Positions 35,579-43,416 of a stretch of DNA of 43,416 bases are shown here, one piece after another; position 1 is the first letter of the stretch, and the number at the start of each line of letters is the position of its first letter. Below the pieces are notes generated by a model, which searched no databases, was not told where the DNA came from, and was given only the letters and a program-made list of their open reading frames with translations. Made by a program: the position numbers and the translations under genes. The DNA is from Candidatus Peribacteria bacterium (lineage in GTDB: Bacteria > Patescibacteriota > Gracilibacteria > Peribacterales > Peribacteraceae): assembly GCA_009691305.1 (NCBI GenBank), contig SICS01000005.1:1-43416 (forward strand), written 5' to 3'.

Positions 35579-37834
35579 ATGCCAACGCCTTCCCTCAATG
35601 AAAATCGGGGTGACCAAGAGCAACTGTCGCACGCAGTAGATGCGCGGCAGGAGGGATTGACCAAAATTCAGGAAAATATCGAATCGAAGCGCGGCTGGGT
35701 GAGGAATGCATTTGGAAAAGTCCTCGGGGCGTCGAAAACTGTTCTGAACTATGCGGGAATCACCAATTCCGAAGCCGAGTACCACAATTATTACGACCTG
35801 CCCTCGGAGAAGCGGACATCGTGGTCGTGGAAAGAAGCGAAAAACCATGCCGTCAGCGGAAAATTTTCCGCCGATGATCTGGCAAAAATTGATAATCCGG
35901 GAAATTTTGACCTCAAGGCAGAAGTGACGCTTCACTACACGGGTCCTCCGCCCTATACGAGGTACATGATGCTGAACATCCCGATTGATTTTTCGAAAAT
36001 GAAGTGGGACCAATCGGAAGACGAATTGAAAAAATATATCAACAGCAATAGGAATGATGTGGATAAACTTGCCGCTATTGGCATAGGCATCCAAGAGGGC
36101 CAATCACTAACTGCTGCCCAAGGGGAAGCTATTGCCGTGAATCTTGCAAAGCACGTGGCACCGTACCGCGCGAACTTTCGAAACATGCTGCTTGGCGAAG
36201 GCGTTGACCTGCTCAATGCCCGTATGGCACAACAGTTCGCCGTGGGAATGGACCAGGGCAAACTTTCAGACCTTTTGAGCGGAGGCGATGAGAAGACGAA
36301 AAAGGAAATCGATTCTCTCAACACAAAAGATAAGTTGAACAAAGCGCTTTCGGCACTGGCTGCACTTCGACCAGGTGAAGCGGGTTATGTATCTGCAAAG
36401 GCTATCGATACAGAATTGGCCGCAATCAGTGCAGACTTGGACAATTTGGACAGGGGCATCGGACGTTCTGGCTCACGGGCGCTCACTCCACCGATCACAT
36501 TCAAAAAAGTTCCCCCCGACCGGCACGAGAAGATCCAAAACTTGCTTCTGCGGAAGCAGGAAGAGGCGGTGCAGGCCAGGAAACCATACGACGCAATTGA
36601 GTCAGCCCTCAAAGCTTTCAGCAAACTGACGGATCCCACCAAGGTGATTACCACTCTCGACAATCTTATCGATCGCAACGCTGCACCTCCAAAGGTAAAG
36701 ACAGACCAACTGAAGCCTGACATGGATCTGGAAGCCCTCGTCAAAGACTGGAGGACGGTCTTGGATATTCCCGAGAAGGATTATGCTGCCGAAAAAGGCA
36801 TCCTTCAGGCCAAAATGAAGCTTTCAGGGTCTGAAGCAAAGTCCGGCGTCGATGCCGTGATGGCCATCTATCAGGCACACCTGAAGGCGCAGGGGCGCAG
36901 TGATCGGCAGGCGGAGCTTGAAGCGTTGCAAATGTTTAACGATAACAAACTTAGCGACCCCAACGTCAAACATGACGTCCGCAGCATCGTTGAGCGTGAC
37001 ATCTTGCGTGTTGGAATGAAGAAAGAAAAATTGGGCATGTTCGGGTGGTTTGCCCAGCAAGGAAAGGAGATGTGGTACGGCACCGAGGAGAGTTTCATCT
37101 CCAATCTTGCCAATGCCGCAGGCGTCGATTCCTCGTATGGAAAGGTCTTTGATTCGACACGCCGTTTGGGCTTCCTGTGGCACAAAGGCAATGCTCGCCC
37201 ATCGTGGGGAAACTTGAAGAATGAAGAACTGTTGACGACATTCCTTGCCCTCCGTGAAGCCGTGCAACAGAAGCATCTTTCACGGGAGAGCACGACGACT
37301 TCGTACGTCCGTGAGCAATTGGTGGAGGTTGCGGGGCTTCTCGCAACCCGGTCTATGGACCAGGCATGGCGCAATTATTTCAAGACGAAAGGCTCCAAGC
37401 CCGCGACGCCGGAAGGTGGCCATGCGCCAGCGGAAGAGAGTAAGGCGGCGCAATTTGCCGCCAAAGTGGCAAACCTGAACGGTGATATCGAGAAGCTGTT
37501 GAAAATGGAAATTCCCGAAGACGAGAAAGTCAAAGTCCAACATCTTATTGATACGGCTGCCGCAAATACCGGTTGGAAGCGCCGTGCTCTGGGTGGGGCA
37601 GTCGGCACTGTTGTTGCGACTCCCGCCTCGTTCGCCTACGAATCGGCCAAAGGCACCGCCTCCCTCGCAAACGACGTCCTCCTCCAGACACCCAAGAATG
37701 CCATTGGCGGCATCATGTCTGGAGTTCGGGCCTCGCTTGGCTTTGTTTGGGATAAAGCGACCGAGCGCAGGAACTTCCTGACCGGCGAAAAGGCCGCTGG
37801 TTCATCTGCATCTGCACCTCATGGAGCACACTAA
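35579..37834 (+). CDS. large hypothetical alpha-helical protein
   Basis: 751-aa ORF; TATACT-N10-ATG (MPTPSLNENRG); no recognised family. Confidence 0.75.
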   Translation: MPTPSLNENRGDQEQLSHAVDARQEGLTKIQENIESKRGWVRNAFGKVLGASKTVLNYAGITNSEAEYHNYYDLPSEKRTSWSWKEAKNHAVSGKFSADDLAKIDNPGNFDLKAEVTLHYTGPPPYTRYMMLNIPIDFSKMKWDQSEDELKKYINSNRNDVDKLAAIGIGIQEGQSLTAAQGEAIAVNLAKHVAPYRANFRNMLLGEGVDLLNARMAQQFAVGMDQGKLSDLLSGGDEKTKKEIDSLNTKDKLNKALSALAALRPGEAGYVSAKAIDTELAAISADLDNLDRGIGRSGSRALTPPITFKKVPPDRHEKIQNLLLRKQEEAVQARKPYDAIESALKAFSKLTDPTKVITTLDNLIDRNAAPPKVKTDQLKPDMDLEALVKDWRTVLDIPEKDYAAEKGILQAKMKLSGSEAKSGVDAVMAIYQAHLKAQGRSDRQAELEALQMFNDNKLSDPNVKHDVRSIVERDILRVGMKKEKLGMFGWFAQQGKEMWYGTEESFISNLANAAGVDSSYGKVFDSTRRLGFLWHKGNARPSWGNLKNEELLTTFLALREAVQQKHLSRESTTTSYVREQLVEVAGLLATRSMDQAWRNYFKTKGSKPATPEGGHAPAEESKAAQFAAKVANLNGDIEKLLKMEIPEDEKVKVQHLIDTAAANTGWKRRALGGAVGTVVATPASFAYESAKGTASLANDVLLQTPKNAIGGIMSGVRASLGFVWDKATERRNFLTGEKAAGSSASAPHGAH

Positions 37835-40800
37835 TTCCTTCTTCGGCTTCCGCTCTTGCTCCTTCCGGGAGGCGCGTTTGTGCCACGAGCTGGAACAGCT
37901 GGTGGAAGTGCTTACCGCGTCCAAGCGGATGCAGGAAAACGTACCGATGAGCGAGGCGCGGGCGCTGTACGACAACGCGTTCCTCCTCCGCGCGAACACG
38001 GAACTTACACAGAGTACCGACCGCGCGTACTTTCAGGCGCTCGTCCTCTCGGGCATGCGCCGTAACCAGAAAGTCAGCATCGAGACGACGATCGGCAACC
38101 GCAACCGTAGCGCCATCCAAGCGTTTGACGTCGCGCAGCTTCTGCCGCAGGGGACGGGGATGCCGCCCGAGGCAGACCTTCGCAAGGCCGGTGAACGTCT
38201 CCGCGAGGTCCTTACCCCCGCGCAGCGTCTGCAGCTTCACACCAATGAGAGCGCGTCGGATATCGAACTCGGCCTGGCGTACTTTAACGTCCGCAACCGA
38301 TGGATGCAGGAGTGGGACGGCAACCACAACGTCCATGACCGTCCGCGTCAGCTGGAGGATCCCCGCTTCGATGTGCTGATCCAATCGCAGGTCCAGCTGT
38401 ACCTCCACTCGCGCACCACGCTCGATGCCCACCTGAATACGGGGGGTATCACGCTTCCGGGCATCGAATCGTCCAACAGCCCCGGGCAGCGCCTGACTCG
38501 CAGTCAATACGTCGCGCTCTTGGCGCTCGTTTGGAAAGGCCAGGGCCAGGAAGTGCTCAAGGTGGCGACAGGTGGGGCGGATACTGCGACACGCATCACA
38601 GACCTGCAGGGCCTCATTAATAGGAACGGCGGCATCTGCGTGCCCGTGCAGCACGCGTACGACCGGCTCGTCCCGGGGGAATTGGGCTCCACCGAAGCAC
38701 TCTTGGCGATGAACATCCGGCCGGGCCCGAACCTCTCCATTCAATACATCGCAGGCCGCCGCGGCCGCCAGCCGCAACTCGGCACGCCCGAAGCGCCGGT
38801 TGGCCCCGACCGTTTCCGTTCGCCTCCCCTGCGCACCGGTGTCACAGAGGCGCAGGTCTTCCGCCGAATCGACCCGGCCGCAACGTGGCGCAACAACCCA
38901 CCGCCAGCAGCAATCGAATTCCTAGAGCAGCACATGCCTAATGAAGGAGGCAATACGAACTTCATCAAGGCACTCAAGTTCCACTTCGGCACGCCGGCCA
39001 TGCGCGCGACCGTCCCCGCCGCGCCCATGACGCGCGATGCGACGCTTGCCATCCTCGCGCACATCGTCGACATGCTCACGGAGCACGAGCGCGTGACGAC
39101 CCAGTCGACCCTGCAGGCGGAGCAACTCAAGAAGAACATCAACGTGACCCAGACGATCAATGATTTTGCTGGAAATATGTCAGAAATCGTGCGTGACTAC
39201 CAAAACAACCCCGTGCTCGCCGCGGCTGTGGTCGCGGGTGGTTTCTTCGCGATCCGCGCTGCATACAAGCTCATCAAAGGAGACTATCCGGCTATCGTGA
39301 ACTGGGCGGGGTATATCGGCCTCGGCGGACTTGCCTTGGGCCTTTACCAGGAGCGCCAGACGGGAACTGCCTGGTGGAACGGCCTTGGCGACCTGGTTAG
39401 CGACTTCTATAGAGGAGAGGCGGGACTCCCGCCCGAGCGCCAGACGCTGCCCAACTACTGGGCGCGCGAACTCCAGCTGAATAATGCCCAGACAGTCGCC
39501 TGTCTGAGTATTCTCCAACAGGACAATGTGAGTACGCGCACCGTGTGCGGATACTACGCAGATATGGAAGCGTGGAACGGCACTCCGGCAACCCAGCCGG
39601 CGCTGCCCCCGAGCTTCAACATTGCGGCGTTCCGCAATAGGTTCGGTGCGATGGATGACAAAGCGATCGGCCGCGCGATCCACCAGACGCTCAAAGCGTT
39701 CTTCCGCAACCGTGGCGAAGGTCTTGCGAAACAGGGCTTCGAGTACCGCGGCCGTGAGGGCGGTGCGGAAGCGTTGGGATTCGTCTCCATCCGTAACCGC
39801 TACAACGGCTCGCGTGTCTTCTCCCTCTTTGTGGATGGCGAAATCCGCATCCCGGGCATCAACCTCAACCCGCGGTTGATCACCGATTGGAATGGTCGGG
39901 AAAATCAGGTCTACCTGACAGGACTTCACCGCGATAATCCGACTGCACATGGCGCACTTCTCGCGCTCCGTGCCATATACGTCGAAGAGCTGCGCACGGC
40001 AGGCACGCCTCGTCCGGCACACGACTTCAAATACGTCCTCCTCTTTGAAGGAGGCCCAGGCCTCGAGACCATGGGCCGCAATGGCGTCCGCGCCGCCGGT
40101 TTCTTGGATGTCGGCCAGCGCTTCGTCACCGATACTCTGCACCAATACTCGCCGACCGAACCCGGTCCGCCGGAACGCTCGCCCCCCAACGTCCGCTTGC
40201 TTCGGCCCGGCAGTGCGGAGACGACGCTCATCACAGACAATAGCTACCTCCGTGGCGGACGCTTTGGCCAGTTGGCTGCCCCGTCTGTTGCCCCTCTCAT
40301 CCCCCCGGGAGTCCTTGATCCAATACTGGCTCTCGCAGGGCTGGAGCGTGCACGATTCAAAGACACCCTCCAACGTGACTGGGCAGAGTTCCTACCGCGC
40401 CTCAATCTGACGCCACGGGCAGCGCAGGCGCTCACCAAGTATATGAATGGCCGCATCACGTCGTGGACAGGATCGATCCAGGAACTCCTCACGTACGTTG
40501 CTGACCAGAAGTACCAACTCCTTATTGCGGCTGCAAGTAGCAACGAAAGCCTCAGCCAGGAAGTGGTCACCAGGCTCTCGGGCTCGGTATTGCCGGACGT
40601 CATCCGGTGGATCAATCCGCTCCCTGGCGAAACGTTCCCCAATATCAACACACTCGCAGACGTGGAGAGTCTGTTCGATATCACCATAAACGGTGGGGGA
40701 ACGCCGAGTGCCACCCTCTGGCGGCGGATTTTCCCGCTGTGGCAGGGCTCCGACTTCGCCGAGATCCGCAAGCAGATCACCGAGATGCGAGCGGAACTGG

Positions 40801-41549
40801 TGCAGTTGCGCCAGCTCCCGGACCTCGCATTACCCGGCGCCAGCGGTGCGGCGGGGACGACGTCCATGGAGAACCTGGAGAAGTTCATGGCGCTCAGCAT
40901 CAGCAACCATCTTGTCGGGCTCTCGCTCTACGCGTTGAACGGGGCGAACACGTTCGTGCCTGATGTCGGTCGGCAGCGCATTGTGTCGGCGAACGAACGC
41001 GCGAGCCTCAGCACGTACATCAGTGAATTGAAACAGAACCTGATCGCACCCGATGCGCTCAAGCGTCTCGCGGAATTCAATGACCGGGCGAATGCCGTTG
41101 AAGCATATTGGTCTGGGGCGAACCTGAAAGTGACGGTGACACAGGGTGTCGTGTCTCTTTCGATGAATGTCGGTGCTGCATTGCCTGGTCGATTCCTGAC
41201 TCCTGAACAGCGTGCGAACACGAGAGACCAGAGGAGATTTGAGAGGGATATCACCACGAATGATCTTGCGACGATGACGCCGCAGCAGATTGTTGAGCGG
41301 TGGAGAAAGCAGGCGTTCGATACAAAGATGCAACAGGTCACCAAAGAAATGCCTGTCCCCGTGCTCAATGCATCCATTGATGGATCGGATGTGCTGTGGC
41401 AACTTGCCGCGAACGTTGCGGGAAATGGCCGGACGCCAATGCAGGATTTTCTCACGACCCCCACAGGGACCCTCCACTCAAAGTATACCCAGTGGTCTGT
41501 GCCGGGTGTTGACCGCGTTGCACGTCCGAATCCCTTGAGCATGCCGTAA
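37821..41549 (+). CDS. very large hypothetical protein with a central hydrophobic segment
   Basis: 1242-aa ORF overlapping the upstream gene by 14 nt; VLAAAVVAGGFFAIRAAYKL...GYIGLGGLALGLY. Confidence 0.8.
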   Translation: MEHTNSFFGFRSCSFREARLCHELEQLVEVLTASKRMQENVPMSEARALYDNAFLLRANTELTQSTDRAYFQALVLSGMRRNQKVSIETTIGNRNRSAIQAFDVAQLLPQGTGMPPEADLRKAGERLREVLTPAQRLQLHTNESASDIELGLAYFNVRNRWMQEWDGNHNVHDRPRQLEDPRFDVLIQSQVQLYLHSRTTLDAHLNTGGITLPGIESSNSPGQRLTRSQYVALLALVWKGQGQEVLKVATGGADTATRITDLQGLINRNGGICVPVQHAYDRLVPGELGSTEALLAMNIRPGPNLSIQYIAGRRGRQPQLGTPEAPVGPDRFRSPPLRTGVTEAQVFRRIDPAATWRNNPPPAAIEFLEQHMPNEGGNTNFIKALKFHFGTPAMRATVPAAPMTRDATLAILAHIVDMLTEHERVTTQSTLQAEQLKKNINVTQTINDFAGNMSEIVRDYQNNPVLAAAVVAGGFFAIRAAYKLIKGDYPAIVNWAGYIGLGGLALGLYQERQTGTAWWNGLGDLVSDFYRGEAGLPPERQTLPNYWARELQLNNAQTVACLSILQQDNVSTRTVCGYYADMEAWNGTPATQPALPPSFNIAAFRNRFGAMDDKAIGRAIHQTLKAFFRNRGEGLAKQGFEYRGREGGAEALGFVSIRNRYNGSRVFSLFVDGEIRIPGINLNPRLITDWNGRENQVYLTGLHRDNPTAHGALLALRAIYVEELRTAGTPRPAHDFKYVLLFEGGPGLETMGRNGVRAAGFLDVGQRFVTDTLHQYSPTEPGPPERSPPNVRLLRPGSAETTLITDNSYLRGGRFGQLAAPSVAPLIPPGVLDPILALAGLERARFKDTLQRDWAEFLPRLNLTPRAAQALTKYMNGRITSWTGSIQELLTYVADQKYQLLIAAASSNESLSQEVVTRLSGSVLPDVIRWINPLPGETFPNINTLADVESLFDITINGGGTPSATLWRRIFPLWQGSDFAEIRKQITEMRAELVQLRQLPDLALPGASGAAGTTSMENLEKFMALSISNHLVGLSLYALNGANTFVPDVGRQRIVSANERASLSTYISELKQNLIAPDALKRLAEFNDRANAVEAYWSGANLKVTVTQGVVSLSMNVGAALPGRFLTPEQRANTRDQRRFERDITTNDLATMTPQQIVERWRKQAFDTKMQQVTKEMPVPVLNASIDGSDVLWQLAANVAGNGRTPMQDFLTTPTGTLHSKYTQWSVPGVDRVARPNPLSMP

Positions 41550-41564
41550 AATATTCGTGCATAT

Positions 41565-41600
41565 AAAAACTCACCCAGGCCGTGTTAACGGTCTGGGTGA
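41565..41600 (-). terminator. intrinsic terminator for the minus-strand gene
   Basis: Minus strand TCACCCAGACCGT-taac-ACGGCCTGGGTGA then GTTTTTAT. Confidence 0.75.
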
Positions 41601-41624
41601 TAAAAAGTACTCCTTCTTTAGCGC

Positions 41625-42587
41625 TCAGTTGGCCTTCAATTTCGCTCCACCACCGAGGGGGAGCTTAATGGAAGCCTTCGGAATGCCTGAGCTACCGGAA
41701 CTGGGATAACCCCCGAACGCCAGCTGCGGCGAGCGGGGGACTTCGTCGAGGACAATGGTCGCCAACCTGGCGATACTGTCCTCGTCGTCAGGGAAAACGT
41801 CGCGGAATACGGTGACTTCGTATTCCTTGGCCGGCTCGCCTTGGAATTTCCCCTTTACACCGATGGATGCATACTCCAGCTTCTGCTTATCCACCGCGTG
41901 AAACCGGATGTAGAGCATCTCTTCGGCCACGTTGTCGCCTTCCGCCTTGGCTGCTTCGCTTGCGAGCGCAGCCCACTCATCCTTCGAGATTTTCATGATG
42001 AGTCGCGGCGGGAGGGTAAAAAATAGAGGGTCCGCCTGCGCGTGGAATTCCCGCTTCTCGGGCTTCTTCGGCGTGTCCACCCTCTGCATGTTGTGCACGA
42101 GGTCCCGCAGGGTGTACTTCGCTGCGGTCGGACTGCTTCTCGTGAAGTAGTCCTTCACGCTCACTACTCCCCACCTTCCGCCTGCGATGACGAGGCAGAG
42201 AATGACGCCGGCAGCAAGCGGAAGCCAGAGCCACTTGCTGCAAAGCACTGCCCACACCCCTGCCCACACGGCTGATGCTAGCCGTTTCCACCAGGCGGGC
42301 TGCGGTGGAGGGGCCGGGGCCGGTGGCACTGGGTCGTAGGTGAAGCCACCAGCGAGTGCAACCGAAGTTGCAAAGCCGGGGTTTACCACCGTGACTGTCA
42401 CCATTGCAGCGGCATGCGGCGGCATGTCGACCAACAGGGTCGTTGGGTTGAGGATGGTCGTCGGGATGGGGGCGCCATCCGCAAACGCCCGGGCGCCGGT
42501 TTCGAAAGTGCCGGTGAGCGCGGAAGCCGTTGTGGCGGTCTCCAAACCGTGCGTCGGAACCATTGACGTGATCGTTGCGACTGCCAT
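41625..42587 (-). CDS. IPT/TIG-like N-terminal domain, proline linker, TM and C-terminal domain
   Basis: ITSMVPTHGLETATTASALTGTFETGARAF...VTVVNPGFATSVALAGGFTYD; PAPAPPPQ linker; WLWLPLAAGVILCLVIAGG TM. SD-like AGGGAG 7 nt before ATG. Confidence 0.6.
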   Translation of the reverse strand: MAVATITSMVPTHGLETATTASALTGTFETGARAFADGAPIPTTILNPTTLLVDMPPHAAAMVTVTVVNPGFATSVALAGGFTYDPVPPAPAPPPQPAWWKRLASAVWAGVWAVLCSKWLWLPLAAGVILCLVIAGGRWGVVSVKDYFTRSSPTAAKYTLRDLVHNMQRVDTPKKPEKREFHAQADPLFFTLPPRLIMKISKDEWAALASEAAKAEGDNVAEEMLYIRFHAVDKQKLEYASIGVKGKFQGEPAKEYEVTVFRDVFPDDEDSIARLATIVLDEVPRSPQLAFGGYPSSGSSGIPKASIKLPLGGGAKLKAN

Positions 42588-42672
42588 GAGAATTCTCCCT
42601 AAAAAGTGTCCAGAACCAATAGCCGTTTCAACGCGGAACGACCGCGATGATATGTGAAGGAGCAAAGGATAT

Positions 42673-42699
42673 ATTATAACAATTTACTAATAATGTCAA
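42673..42699 (-). promoter_or_regulatory. candidate sigma70-type promoter for the TIG-like gene
   Basis: Minus strand TTGACA-15-TATAAT (or 17 nt to TAATAT). Confidence 0.5.
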
Positions 42700-42810
42700 T
42701 TCTCGAAACCCCGTTTCAAGCTTGAATTCCAACCAGAATCGGCAATCGGTCAGACAGGCAAAGGGAGGCATTCTATGGCCAAAAAGGCCAAAATCGGGTA
42801 TACTTTCTTG

Positions 42811-43188
42811 ATGTCTCCGAACCCAAAATCCACCGTCGGACCGCCCGAAAACCCCTCCACGCCGGATACGCCGGAATGGAGCTACAACGAGCTGATGCGC
42901 CACATCGAACCCGATTTGATGACCGATTTTTTGCCGAAACATGAGGAGGTCTTCGCGAGCGAAACAAAGGAGCAGACCCAGGCCCGGATGAAGGCGTATG
43001 ACGAGGCGTTTGCCGTGTTCGACAAAGCGGTTCTCGACTGTGAGGACGTGTTCGCGAAGGAAGTCCACGAACTCAAGACCAAGGCGCATGAGAAGGCGAT
43101 CAAGGCTGAGAAGAAGGAGCAAAAAAAGGAACTAAAGAAAATTGAGGATGAGATTGATTCCGCGGGCGAAATGAAAAGCGAAAAATGA
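42811..43188 (+). CDS. hypothetical coiled-coil Lys/Glu-rich protein
   Basis: TATACT-N6-ATG; MSPNPKSTVGPPENP start. Confidence 0.65.
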   Translation: MSPNPKSTVGPPENPSTPDTPEWSYNELMRHIEPDLMTDFLPKHEEVFASETKEQTQARMKAYDEAFAVFDKAVLDCEDVFAKEVHELKTKAHEKAIKAEKKEQKKELKKIEDEIDSAGEMKSEK

Positions 43189-43221
43189 AAAGTGAAAAAT
43201 GCGAAATTTCTCATATCACTC

Positions 43222-43416
43222 ATGTTCACCCCTTCACACCGCCGGCTGTACAGGATGGAGCGCGAGGCGCGGGAAGTCCTGAACAACATGCACTTCCAGG
43301 CGCCCAACCCTGACGCGTACAACGCGTCCCTCCAAATGCAAAGCAAGGCGCAGGCGCAGTACATCAACCGCCTCGAGACCGCATTCATGACGGCGCAGGC
43401 CCCCAATTACCGGACC
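43222..43416 (+). CDS. hypothetical protein, open at window end
   Basis: Hand translation MFTPSHRRLYRMEREAREVLNNMHFQAPNPDAYNASLQMQSKAQAQYINRLETAFMTAQAPNYRT with no stop. Confidence 0.5.
   Translation, partial: MFTPSHRRLYRMEREAREVLNNMHFQAPNPDAYNASLQMQSKAQAQYINRLETAFMTAQAPNYRT

Noticed and set aside
39180-40373. 397-aa minus-strand ORF opposite the 1242-aa gene
   Set aside because: No start context or domain; the plus frame is open over 3.7 kb.

Overview
The window looks like chromosome from a small-genome bacterium, possibly a Patescibacteria/CPR (Peregrinibacteria-like) lineage. That placement is inference from protein style; I could not run a phylogeny. Housekeeping genes dominate 1-32.6 kb: purM, purE, pyrE, pheS, gmk, rlmE, rsmG, folP, nusB, rnc, tuf, an rpsJ-like gene, mutY, rny, glgP, a phosphohexomutase and three tRNAs. 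From about 32.6 kb to the end is an accessory-looking region: a decayed NYN gene, a RelE/ParE-like toxin-antitoxin pair, three very large proteins of unknown function (about 660, 751 and 1242 aa), and a TIG-like membrane protein. The main signals are: (1) short palindromic or AT-rich repeat families scattered between genes and repeatedly present in frame inside conserved genes (rsmG, UDG, pgm, glgP, mutY x3, SNase); (2) two loci where a gene's 5' end is duplicated around a repeat, one being nusB, where all 10 codons from 3 to 12 differ synonymously while the peptide is identical; (3) a recurrent 'TAnnnT-N6-8-start codon' layout indicating widespread leaderless mRNAs; (4) loss of 4Fe-4S ligand cysteines in both MutY and family-4 UDG; (5) a lysyl-oxidase-like lipoprotein and a surface SNase with LTD/PKD-like modules. 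All alignments and counts were made by eye.
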